46,652 nt of DNA, taken from contig NZ_CANMIO010000024.1 in NCBI RefSeq assembly GCF_947497935.1, positions 1-46,652 of the forward strand, given 5' to 3'. Position 1 is the stretch's first letter. Every line of letters starts with the position of its first letter. This DNA is from an uncultured Shewanella sp. (GTDB taxonomy: Bacteria > Pseudomonadota > Gammaproteobacteria > Enterobacterales > Shewanellaceae). The notes under the pieces are model-generated. The model searched no databases, was not told the DNA's origin, and worked only from the letters and a program-made list of their open reading frames with translations. Positions 7,839-15,717 of the stretch are shown here, in pieces. Both the position numbers and the translations under genes were made by a program.

Positions 7839-8687
7839 TTAACGAGAGTCACTAGTTGAAATAATCTTTTCGATTAATCCTATTTGCTGTAACTCTAACT
7901 TGCGCTCTTGATTCACATAGATAGCAATAGGCCCATTAATATCACCAGCCGTCGGCCCCTCACACTTCTCAATATTTTCATTATTGAGAATAATCTGCTC
8001 AGGTAATAAACCGATCCCCATACCTCGCTCGATTAATTTACAAGAAAAATCCGGGGTATCGATAACCATAACCTTCTTATAATCAAGATTGTTATACATA
8101 CAAGTACTTAGATCGTGCCAATGGTTCCATATATCAGAATGTACGAATGTAGGCACCGGTGTAGCGAACTCTATGCCAATTTTTTTAGCCCAAAAAAACT
8201 TTAAATTGTCTAGTTCGGTAAAATGCTCAAATATAGGGTGATCATCAAATATGCCTTCTGTGATAACCACATCAACTTCCCCCGAATCCATCCAGCCTTT
8301 AATTGTGGCCAACTCGCCCGTATTGATCTGAACGAAAAACTCTTCAATAAACTCATTGGTTAACTTGGCTGACAAGTACTTTTCATAGAGTCTAGGCTGA
8401 GTCGCTATTTTAATGACGGACTTTCGATTGACCTGCAGAAGTGCCGACTCTAGTTCATTCATCGACATGATAACGTCTTCCGCTTTCTTGTAGATTTCAT
8501 GACCACGGTCGGTCAACCTCACCCCGCGACTTTCTCTTTCAAACAGTTTCGCGCCAATTTTCTTTTCTAGAGCAATAATGCTCGAGCTCACGCTAGGTTG
8601 AGTCATTTTTAAAAAGCTTGCCGCTTTAGAAAATGATGAAAACTTGGCGGAGTAATAGAAACAATAAACTGTTGTGTTATTAATCAT
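7839..8687 (-). CDS. LysR-family regulator divergent from respiratory module 1
   Basis: The N-terminal helix-turn-helix (FSSFSKAASFLKMTQPSVSSSIIALEKKIGAKLFER) and the 282-residue length are typical of LysR activators. It is transcribed away from the flavoprotein at 8948, the usual arrangement for a LysR protein controlling its neighbour. A perfect palindrome, ATCTAG-TT-CTAGAT, lies 11 bases before its start. The likely inducer is a substrate or product of the module (an amino acid or an unsaturated acid), which is inference. The gene is more AT-rich than the ilv genes. Confidence 0.88.
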   Translation of the reverse strand: MINNTTVYCFYYSAKFSSFSKAASFLKMTQPSVSSSIIALEKKIGAKLFERESRGVRLTDRGHEIYKKAEDVIMSMNELESALLQVNRKSVIKIATQPRLYEKYLSAKLTNEFIEEFFVQINTGELATIKGWMDSGEVDVVITEGIFDDHPIFEHFTELDNLKFFWAKKIGIEFATPVPTFVHSDIWNHWHDLSTCMYNNLDYKKVMVIDTPDFSCKLIERGMGIGLLPEQIILNNENIEKCEGPTAGDINGPIAIYVNQERKLELQQIGLIEKIISTSDSR

Positions 8688-8698
8688 AATTATTCTGG

Positions 8699-8712
8699 AT
8701 CTAGTTCTAGAT
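8699..8712. promoter_or_regulatory. Palindromic operator candidate
   Basis: ATCTAG-TT-CTAGAT is a perfect 6-2-6 inverted repeat close to the start of the LysR gene and upstream of module 1. It is a candidate LysR operator for autoregulation or for activation of the flavoprotein operon. Spacing to a mapped promoter is unknown. Confidence 0.5.
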
Positions 8713-8723
8713 TCTTATATTTG

Positions 8724-8739
8724 TGTGATTGCAATCAAA
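8724..8739. promoter_or_regulatory. CRP/EtrA (FNR-type) site upstream of module 1
   Basis: TGTGATTGCAATCAAA contains the perfect palindrome TGATTGCAATCA. It fits CRP (TGTGA-N6-TCACA) with substitutions at the right end, and also FNR/EtrA (TTGAT-N4-ATCAA) with one mismatch. In Shewanella, CRP and EtrA control anaerobic respiration, which suits the operon at 8948. It lies about 216 bases before that start, so it may act on either divergent gene. Confidence 0.65.
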
Positions 8740-8947
8740 TGCACGCTATTTTATTAATATTTATAATTTAAAAAACCATTAATTAATTATCATATTTTAC
8801 GCCATTTCCAGCTATAACCACGCTCACAATCTTTGGTATTACTTTTTTTTATACCTACATATATCAGATAACAATCACAATCTATGCACGGCACGATTCA
8901 TATCATCTAGCCAGAATGATGACTATTATAAAATTCGTGGAATAATA

Positions 8948-10450
8948 ATGAAAAGAAGAGACTTTCTAACTAAAAGCATGGGCGTTACCGCAGCAATGGC
9001 TTTACCGTTTTCGGCTACAGCGGTTTCATCAGAAAATAGTTGGGACCGAGAGTACGACTTAATCATTGTCGGCAGTGGTTTTGCGGGGTTAGCTGCTGCT
9101 TATTCGGCTAACAAAGCTGGATTAAAAAACATACTGATCCTTGAAAAAATGGAAACTTGGGGTGGAAACTCGGCTATTTGTGGCGGTATTGCATGTATGC
9201 CAAATACTTCACTGCAGAAAAAGCACGGTATTGAAGACTCTCCAGAGTTAATGATCAAAGACATGATCAAAGCGGGCCGCGGCTTTAACCACCCTGAGCT
9301 ATGCAAAACCTTAGCGACTCAAGCCCACACCGTATACGACATGCTAATTGGTTGTGGCGTCGAATTTATGGATAAAATTATCCGCCTTGGTGGACACAGC
9401 GCGCCTAGAGCCCATATTCCAGCTAATGCCTCTGGTGGCGGAATTGTGGTTCCTATGCATAAGTACCTAGTGAATAAAGGTGTGCAGTTCCAAAATCGCA
9501 CTCAAGTGACCTCTTTACTGCGCGATAAGAATAACGCGATCACCGGCGTTGCCGTACAAGAGAAATTTGATTTCGAAACGGAAAAGTTCAAAGGCGAGCA
9601 AACCTACAAGTCACGCCATGGTGTCGTTGTTGCGACCGGTGGTTGGGGACAAGATAAGAAGTTCGTTAAGACCACTATGCCGATTTACGCTCACCTAGAA
9701 GCGACTGCACACCCGGGCGCAACAGCTGGCATGATCAAATCCTTACTTGCTGTAGGCTCGCTACCTATCATGCTCGACATGTATCAGCTTGGCCCTTGGG
9801 CTTCTCCAGATGAAAAAGGTGCAGGACCCGCGTCTTTCTTTGCTGACTACTCATTCAGTGAAGGTATTGCCATCGACCCGATGACAGGCAAACGCTTTAT
9901 GAACGAGCTTGCCGACCGCCGCACTCGCGCTGAAGCACAGTTGGTCGTATTAGAAAAAGGTACGTCAGAAAAGCCTAACTTCCCATTCACTTTCTGTAGC
10001 GAAGCGACCACAAAGCGTGCGGAAGGCTTTAAGGGCGCTTACCGTGATGGCGCGGTTAACAAGTCGAACTCAGTTGCTGAACTGGCTAAACGTCATGGTG
10101 TCGATGAAGCAGTTCTTACTCAGTCGATTGCTGATTGGAACGAGATTGTTGAAGGCAAGCCCGATCCATTTAATAAGCCATTGGACAGAAGAACCGAGCT
10201 AAAGCCGCCATTTTACTCACTGAGATTATCGCCAAAGCTGCATTACTGCATGGGCGGCGTAGCTATCACTCCTGATGCAGAAGTGATTGATGCAACGACC
10301 TGTGAGCCAATCAAAGGGCTATTTGCTGCCGGTGAAGTGGCCGGTGGTACCCACGGTATGGATCGCTTAGGTGGTTGTTCGTCAGTTGACGGTTTAGTTT
10401 TTGGTCAGATTGCAGGTCGCTCTGCAGCAAATTATAAGGCAAATGTATAA
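8948..10450 (+). CDS. Tat-exported flavoprotein reductase subunit (module 1)
   Basis: This is a fumarate-reductase/flavocytochrome-c-type flavoprotein predicted to reduce an organic acceptor in the periplasm. Residues 1-26 are a Tat signal (MKRRDFLTK, ending near TAVSS). The FAD-binding loop VGSGFAGLAAA is near 41-51, with KRFMNELADRR near 315-325, HYCMGG near 436-441 and GGTHGMDRLGG near 471-481. The His and Arg in the last two fit the substrate-binding His and Arg of FccA. The segment at 280-289 is QLGPWASPDE instead of the fumarate-type QxHPT. No cytochrome or FMN domain is fused; the tetraheme cytochrome is the next gene, overlapping by one base (TAATG). The substrate is unknown, perhaps the product of the lyase-like gene at 10828. 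Confidence 0.9.
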   Translation: MKRRDFLTKSMGVTAAMALPFSATAVSSENSWDREYDLIIVGSGFAGLAAAYSANKAGLKNILILEKMETWGGNSAICGGIACMPNTSLQKKHGIEDSPELMIKDMIKAGRGFNHPELCKTLATQAHTVYDMLIGCGVEFMDKIIRLGGHSAPRAHIPANASGGGIVVPMHKYLVNKGVQFQNRTQVTSLLRDKNNAITGVAVQEKFDFETEKFKGEQTYKSRHGVVVATGGWGQDKKFVKTTMPIYAHLEATAHPGATAGMIKSLLAVGSLPIMLDMYQLGPWASPDEKGAGPASFFADYSFSEGIAIDPMTGKRFMNELADRRTRAEAQLVVLEKGTSEKPNFPFTFCSEATTKRAEGFKGAYRDGAVNKSNSVAELAKRHGVDEAVLTQSIADWNEIVEGKPDPFNKPLDRRTELKPPFYSLRLSPKLHYCMGGVAITPDAEVIDATTCEPIKGLFAAGEVAGGTHGMDRLGGCSSVDGLVFGQIAGRSAANYKANV

Positions 10451-10800
10451 TGAGAACTTCTTTTGCTGTTGCGGCTATCGCAACTTTGCTATCGTGCAGC
10501 GCTTTCGCCGCAAAACCTAGCATTAAACAACACCATATCGACGCACTTGGCGATGACATGAACTGCCGCACCTGCCATACAACTAAAGGCGCGTTTGAGC
10601 GTCCAAGCGATCAAGCTTGTATTGATTGTCATGGCGGCATGCATGACATCCCGACTGAGCCAAACCGTTTCGATAAGAATCCACATAATTCGCATCACTA
10701 TGAAGACTTGCTTGAATGTATGGTTTGCCACTCAGAGCACAAGCCTTCGAAAGATATTTGTTCCGACTGCCACAAAGTCGAATTTAACAATCTTAAGTAA
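10450..10800 (+). CDS. Periplasmic tetraheme cytochrome c (module 1)
   Basis: A Sec signal (to about FAA) precedes a 95-residue mature protein with four CxxCH heme sites: CRTCH, CIDCH, CMVCH and CSDCH. Size and spacing match the cytochrome domain of flavocytochrome c and the small tetraheme cytochrome fold. Its start overlaps the flavoprotein stop, indicating coupled translation. It should carry electrons from a quinol dehydrogenase such as CymA (not in this window) to the flavoprotein. It is a separate subunit, as in methacrylate reductase systems, rather than fused as in FccA. Confidence 0.93.
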   Translation: MRTSFAVAAIATLLSCSAFAAKPSIKQHHIDALGDDMNCRTCHTTKGAFERPSDQACIDCHGGMHDIPTEPNRFDKNPHNSHHYEDLLECMVCHSEHKPSKDICSDCHKVEFNNLK

Positions 10801-10827
10801 ATGTACTACTAATTAGAGAATTGAAGA

Positions 10828-12480
10828 ATGAAGAAAAGTGTATTTGCATTACTCGTTGCTGCAAGCCTACCTTTATCCGTTAACGCGGCAACACATACCC
10901 TAGATGGCCGTTCTCTCACGGTAGATCAGTTATGGGAAATCGCCCAACCAGGTGAAGATGTCAAAATATCTAAAGCGGGTTGGCAGCGTATTAATGCAGG
11001 CTACAAAGCGCCTATTCATGCCGCTGCTGATGGCCGTTCAATTTACGGCTTAACCGTTAACTACGGCGCCTTAAAAGATCAGCGCGTTGCAGGCACATCA
11101 GTTGAAGATGAACCCAACTTTACTGCATCAATTAAGTTCAACGAACGCCAAATGCGCATTCAAGCCGCGGGTGTAGAGCCGTTCGTCTCTGAGCGCGAAT
11201 CCAAGATGGCGATGATCATTCGCCTAAACCAAATGGCAGCGGGTTACACTGCGATGAGTACCGAAGGCGCGCAAGCATTTATGGACTACATCAATGCTGA
11301 CGTTACACCACTGATCCCAAGTCGCGGCTCATCGGGCGCTAACGATTTGAGTTTAGCGACCCATATTGGTTTATCGCTAATGGGTGAATGGGATGTAATG
11401 TACAAAGGTGAGCGTCGTAACTCAAAAGAAGTGCGTGAAGAATTAGATCTGAAGCCTTACAGACCGTTCGGTTTAGACGGTATCTCTATCTTATCAAACG
11501 GTAACGTGGCCGAAGCACAGAATATTGCAGCGGTTAAAAAAGCCGAACACCTGCTAGAGATTTCACCAGTAATTATTGCCTCGTCACTAGAAGCACTGAA
11601 CGGTAACGTATCACCATTCCTATGGCACACAGTCGACACTAAAGGATGGCCACAAGGGCATGAAGCTGCAGAAGCCATTCTAGGGGCCCTAAAAGGCTCA
11701 TATTTATGGGAATTAGATGGTAAGCGTAACCTGCAAGACCCACTGTCATTCCGCTCATCTGGTTACATTTTAGCGACGGCAAAAGAAGAACTACGCCAAG
11801 CAAAAGAACTACTGAACACTGCGATTAATCACACGACAGATAACCCAATCGTGAATACTGAAGCTCGTGATGACCTTTGGTATAGCGATAGCCCAGCTGT
11901 TAATGCATTACGTGTCGGCGATGATAGCGTTTTTGTTAACTCTGGCGCTAACTTCGACAACACACAGCTTGCTGTACAGATGGAATCATTAGGTCGTGCA
12001 CTCGCGCAAGTTATCCACATTTCTGCATGGCGCACCACTCAGTTAGACGATGGCCATCGCACTAATTTACCGACTTACCTAATCGCGAAAGAGAATGTCG
12101 GCGGCGATGGCTTTGCTAATATCGCTCAATCAATGTCTGGTCTATATGCTGAAGCAATGACATTAACCAACAGCGCAACCTTATACGGCGTACCAACATC
12201 GGTAGGGATTGAGGAGACGTTCAGCAACGTTAACTTAATTGCTTCTCGCGTCGAAAAAATGGCTGATATTGGTTACGAGATCTATGCCTATGAGGTATTG
12301 CATACCACCCAAGGTATGGAAATTCGTATGAGAGATCAGAATAAACAGATGGGCCAAGGCACTAGCGATTTAATCGAGCAGTACCGTAAAGTCGTGCCAT
12401 TTGTTGATTTAGACCGAACTTACACACCCGATATTAATAACGGTATCAAGTTCCTTAAGAGCTATACAGCGGCCAAGTAA
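10828..12480 (+). CDS. Exported aromatic amino acid ammonia-lyase-like protein
   Basis: This 550-residue protein has a Sec signal (cleavage near VNA/AT, residue 20) followed by the histidine/phenylalanine ammonia-lyase fold. Family features include IYGLTVNYG (Tyr73, like HAL YGINTGFG), LSNGN, QDPLSFRS (Arg kept), TTDNPIV, SGANFDNTQLA and VPTSVGIEET. The cofactor loop is abnormal: GSSGAND (167-173) replaces the usual GSVGASGD, one residue shorter, and no serine sits at the MIO position. It may use a variant chemistry (SSG at 168-170 is the only Ser-Gly candidate) or have lost ammonia-lyase activity. It follows the cytochrome by 27 bases in one operon. It may make or bind the unsaturated acid that the reductase uses. 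HAL enzymes are normally cytoplasmic, so export is unusual. Confidence 0.85.
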   Translation: MKKSVFALLVAASLPLSVNAATHTLDGRSLTVDQLWEIAQPGEDVKISKAGWQRINAGYKAPIHAAADGRSIYGLTVNYGALKDQRVAGTSVEDEPNFTASIKFNERQMRIQAAGVEPFVSERESKMAMIIRLNQMAAGYTAMSTEGAQAFMDYINADVTPLIPSRGSSGANDLSLATHIGLSLMGEWDVMYKGERRNSKEVREELDLKPYRPFGLDGISILSNGNVAEAQNIAAVKKAEHLLEISPVIIASSLEALNGNVSPFLWHTVDTKGWPQGHEAAEAILGALKGSYLWELDGKRNLQDPLSFRSSGYILATAKEELRQAKELLNTAINHTTDNPIVNTEARDDLWYSDSPAVNALRVGDDSVFVNSGANFDNTQLAVQMESLGRALAQVIHISAWRTTQLDDGHRTNLPTYLIAKENVGGDGFANIAQSMSGLYAEAMTLTNSATLYGVPTSVGIEETFSNVNLIASRVEKMADIGYEIYAYEVLHTTQGMEIRMRDQNKQMGQGTSDLIEQYRKVVPFVDLDRTYTPDINNGIKFLKSYTAAK

Positions 12481-12530
12481 GGCCCCATGGCTTAGTTAGC
12501 TTTAGCTAAGCCTGACTCCCCCCTGCAATA

Positions 12531-12568
12531 TAAAAAAGGGTCTAGCACTCGGCCAGACCCTTTTTATT
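12531..12568. terminator. Bidirectional terminator between module 1 and the chemoreceptor
   Basis: AAAAGGGTCT, a loop, and AGACCCTTTTT form a GC-rich stem flanked by A and T runs. It serves both the plus-strand lyase gene and the minus-strand chemoreceptor, which converge here. Confidence 0.88.
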
Positions 12569-12581
12569 TAAACTAATCAGA

Positions 12582-14135
12582 CTACATACTGAAGTTTCTG
12601 ATGGTATTGGATAGATCGTCGGTACTGCTCTCAACCTCTTGGTTGAGCGTATTGGTCACGGTAATCAGCTCATAAGACTCAGATACCTTACAGTTGACCA
12701 TCTGCACATTGGTGTTAACCTCATTACAAACATACACTTGCTCTTCGATAGCTACCGCAATCTGCTGATTGCGTTCAACGATGCCTTCTATCAACTCCTC
12801 AAGTTCATTGATTTTGCTCAAAGAGGTGTTGATGATATTGACCGTTTTGCTCGACTTATCATTACCGACCTCAAGCGATTTAACCGCAACTTGGCTATTA
12901 CTCTGGATCTGCTCAATCGCCGTCTGGATCTCTGTGGTCGCAACCTGAGTTCGCTGGGCCAAGGTACGCACCTCATCGGATACGACTGCAAACCCCCGCC
13001 CCGAATCACCAGCCCTCGCCGCTTCAATCGCAGCATTTAGCGCCAAGAGATTGGTCTGCTCGGCAATACTATTAATCACATCGATCACCGAACTAATTTG
13101 CTGAGTCTGCTTATCGAGGGAAACCACGGTACTAGATATTGAGGCTAACTCATCGACCAATTCCAGCATCGACTTATTGACTTGGTTAATGCACTCTAAA
13201 TTATCCGACATCGTCGATTGAGTCTGCATCGTGGCTTCAGCCGTACCCTGGGCATTCTGTGAAATCTCAGTCGAAGCTGCCTGCATCTCATTTACCGCGG
13301 TCGCCACCATTTCAATCTCTGTTTTCTGCGTATTGAGATGTTCGGTGACTTTATGGTTGTTCTCGGTCGCTAGCTTGGCGTTATCTAAGGTCTTATCACA
13401 GGCCTCCATCACTGAAATATTCACGCGGCCAATCAATGCTTTTACGTGTTGTTTTCGCATCTTCATCGCCAGCTCAATCTCGGACAGATCGTTAATTTGT
13501 CCCGTATAGATAAGCTCCATCAGAGGGTTATTAAAGTCTTTACGAGCCTCTTTTGCGAGTCGCTCCAAGGGACGAGTTAACAGATAGCTTATCAGCGTCG
13601 CCATGATGAAAAAGGATGCCAATGTCAGTACGGTATTTTGGCTAAACATGGCGATGGCATAAGAGATAAGCGCCGCGATGCCATAACAAAAGGCACTGCG
13701 CTGCCACAGTCGAGTTCTTAGCCCTAGGCTTAAACGCAGTGGCTTTTTGTCGTTTGATAATTGTTTATAAACGGCCTCGGCACGTTTGACATGAATTCGC
13801 TCTGGTTTAAAGCGAACCGATTGCAGCTCGACGATTTCACCATTGCTTTTTATCGGAGAGGCAAATGCATCGACCCAATAATAGCCTCCTCCCTTACGAC
13901 TGTTCTTAACCATTCCCATCCAATGGTTACCACTTTGTAAGTGACCCCATAGATCTTTAAAGGCAGCTTTTGGCATATCAGGGTGGCGGACAACATTATG
14001 AGGTAAGCCATTTAACTCGCCAGGTTGATAACCTGCCACTTCAGTAAAATGAGGGCTGGCGTATTTGATATGGCTAGAAGGAGAAGTGATAGAAATTAAA
14101 TTGTAATTGGCAGGATACTGGTACTCTTCATCCAT
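12582..14135 (-). CDS. Aer-like PAS-domain methyl-accepting chemotaxis protein
   Basis: The N-terminal PAS domain (about 1-110) has the Aer-like segments YASPHFTEVAGY, NVVRHPDMPKAAF and WMGMVKNSRKGGGYYWV. Two hydrophobic stretches (about 148-188) form a membrane anchor with no large periplasmic domain. The C-terminal signalling hairpin contains ISSVIDVINSIAEQTNLLALNAAIEAARAGDSGRGFAVV, the MCP tip. Aer-type proteins sense redox or oxygen through PAS-bound FAD and signal to CheA/CheW, which fits a neighbourhood of respiratory genes. A functional link to module 1 is only suggestive. Confidence 0.92.
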   Translation of the reverse strand: MDEEYQYPANYNLISITSPSSHIKYASPHFTEVAGYQPGELNGLPHNVVRHPDMPKAAFKDLWGHLQSGNHWMGMVKNSRKGGGYYWVDAFASPIKSNGEIVELQSVRFKPERIHVKRAEAVYKQLSNDKKPLRLSLGLRTRLWQRSAFCYGIAALISYAIAMFSQNTVLTLASFFIMATLISYLLTRPLERLAKEARKDFNNPLMELIYTGQINDLSEIELAMKMRKQHVKALIGRVNISVMEACDKTLDNAKLATENNHKVTEHLNTQKTEIEMVATAVNEMQAASTEISQNAQGTAEATMQTQSTMSDNLECINQVNKSMLELVDELASISSTVVSLDKQTQQISSVIDVINSIAEQTNLLALNAAIEAARAGDSGRGFAVVSDEVRTLAQRTQVATTEIQTAIEQIQSNSQVAVKSLEVGNDKSSKTVNIINTSLSKINELEELIEGIVERNQQIAVAIEEQVYVCNEVNTNVQMVNCKVSESYELITVTNTLNQEVESSTDDLSNTIRNFSM

Positions 14136-14430
14136 AATATAATCCTTTATGTAATGGCGTAAAAAAACTTACAGTTCAGTGTAGTACCAATATTCGTTTA
14201 CCATCAAAATATTAATCGTATTTAATTTCACAGACCTAAGCTGACGATACTTTTACCCTATTATGCGGCTACTGTTACTCACAAAAATGAGCTTATCATT
14301 TGTGCTACAACGCTTCCGCACGCTATATGCAAGCCATAGAACTTATTGAATAAACCATTATTTTAGATACAAAAATGCCTTTCATAAGAAAGGCATTTGG
14401 GATCTATCTGTTCGAAATATAGATTTACAA
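14136..14430. other. Gap between chemoreceptor and lipoprotein genes
   Basis: No gene is visible. It should contain the chemoreceptor promoter (right part relative to that gene) and the terminator at 14372-14397. Sequence around 14155-14260 is AT-rich, with no clear operator noticed. Confidence 0.5.
14372..14397 (-). terminator. Terminator of the DUF5666-type lipoprotein gene
   Basis: AATGCCTTTC and GAAAGGCATT form a perfect 10-bp stem with a 4-base loop. On the minus strand it is followed by TTTGT, fitting an intrinsic terminator about 35 bases past the stop of the gene ending at 14431. Confidence 0.85.
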
Positions 14431-15624
14431 TTAGTCGTTATCAGCTTCGATTTCGCGAGCGATATTTTGACCGTTAATCACAACGCCTTCAACTTCGATG
14501 CGTTGCTGGTTTAACGTGTCAAAACGAATACCGTCTTCATACTGAGTGTTAGCATCAACGATAACTGTCATGCTACTTGCCACACCTTTAATCACGAAAC
14601 TCTTAGCTGTTGCGTCAAATGAAGTCACATCGCCTTCAGTTTCAAACTCTTTCCAATTGCCAACGTTGTCGTTGTCATCACCTGTTGAGTTGTCATCATC
14701 GAACTCAACTTCGGTAGCAACTTGAGTCGTACCATTCTTAACAGAAGTCACCTCAACTAAAGCGCCCTGCTTTAAGTCAGCTTTCACGCCATCTTCAAAC
14801 TTAGTTTGAGTATTGACAACAAAGCGGCCCTGATAGTTAAGTTCAAATGCAGTTTTTTGTGCATCAACCCAAGTCACGATACCTTCAACTTCGGTGTCGT
14901 TAGCAAGATCGCTATAATCTTCAACTTCAACAGTCGTAGCTTCAAGTGTATTCACATTCATTGTGCCTTCCACTTCAACCCACTGGCCGTTTGCTAGTGT
15001 TGCGTTGTCTTCTACTCTTGCAGCTGAGTAATCAACAGTTAATGCAGCACCAAGCTTAAAGCTCATTGCGTTATTATCTAAGCTAGATAGACGACCTTCG
15101 ACTTCGTAGTGATTAACTAGGTCATCATTTTCAAACTTAACCACAGACAATACTTTGTAGCCTGCATCAGCTGTCGGTAATGAAGACACCATCACCCAGT
15201 CACCTAATTCGATTTCGTTAGATAACTTGTAGGTTAAGGTCATACCGTTAACATCAAATGTACCTGCAACTGGATCGATTGCAGTCACTTTACCAGTGAT
15301 AGTTGGCTCAAGTTGAACTTGAACTGCAGCTGCTTTTTGAGCGCTGCCGATTTGCACCATCATGTTTGGCTGCAAATCGTTAATATTCAATTTTACGTCG
15401 CCGTACGAAACACCCGCAACGTCATAGCCGTAGCCGTTCACAACGACTTTGTTCTGTGCTGCATCGACAGTATCAATCGTGCCTTTAACTGCAGTCGGAG
15501 CCGTAACAGTACCGCCACCGTTATTATTATCGCCGCCATTGCCATTGTCAGAAGAACTGTCGCTTCCACCGCCACAAGCAGCTAAAATCAGAGCAAGTGT
15601 TGAAACTAAAGCTATTTTTTTCAT
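14431..15624 (-). CDS. Putative surface or periplasmic lipoprotein with DUF5666-like repeats
   Basis: The 397-residue protein begins with a lipoprotein signal (LALILAAC), and the Cys is followed by GGGSDSSSDNGNGGDNNNGGG, a flexible linker. The rest is several similar beta-rich units, each with a pattern like GxVTxIDxxxxTFxVNG, and acidic stretches such as FDDDNSTGDDNDN. This matches DUF5666-type repeat lipoproteins of unknown function. It is divergent from the response regulator at 15718, with 93 bases between, so it may be a target of that system. Confidence 0.82.
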   Translation of the reverse strand: MKKIALVSTLALILAACGGGSDSSSDNGNGGDNNNGGGTVTAPTAVKGTIDTVDAAQNKVVVNGYGYDVAGVSYGDVKLNINDLQPNMMVQIGSAQKAAAVQVQLEPTITGKVTAIDPVAGTFDVNGMTLTYKLSNEIELGDWVMVSSLPTADAGYKVLSVVKFENDDLVNHYEVEGRLSSLDNNAMSFKLGAALTVDYSAARVEDNATLANGQWVEVEGTMNVNTLEATTVEVEDYSDLANDTEVEGIVTWVDAQKTAFELNYQGRFVVNTQTKFEDGVKADLKQGALVEVTSVKNGTTQVATEVEFDDDNSTGDDNDNVGNWKEFETEGDVTSFDATAKSFVIKGVASSMTVIVDANTQYEDGIRFDTLNQQRIEVEGVVINGQNIAREIEADND

Positions 15625-15683
15625 CTAAATACCCTTATTTTGTAAGATGATTATCAAATTTAGCCGTATGTTAAAACTTGGCC

Positions 15684-15701
15684 CGTGAAGTGATCGTGAA
15701 G
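15684..15701. promoter_or_regulatory. Direct repeat, candidate response-regulator box
   Basis: CGTGAAG occurs twice, 11 bases apart, in the 93-base gap between the lipoprotein and response-regulator genes. Tandem half-sites one helical turn apart are what OmpR/PhoB-family regulators bind. It lies next to the response-regulator start and could control both genes. Confidence 0.5.
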
Positions 15702-15717
15702 AAAGATAAAATAATTT

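Noticed and set aside
8948..10450. Fumarate reductase FccA or urocanate reductase UrdA
   Set aside because: There is no fused heme domain as in FccA and no FMN-binding domain as in UrdA, and the fumarate-type QxHPT segment is missing, so no specific name was given.
10828..12480. hutH (histidine ammonia-lyase)
   Set aside because: The fold matches, but the protein is exported and its MIO triad is not standard, and no other hut genes are nearby.
12639..13040. 133-codon plus-strand frame over the chemoreceptor
   Set aside because: Antisense to the conserved MCP signalling tip; no independent support.
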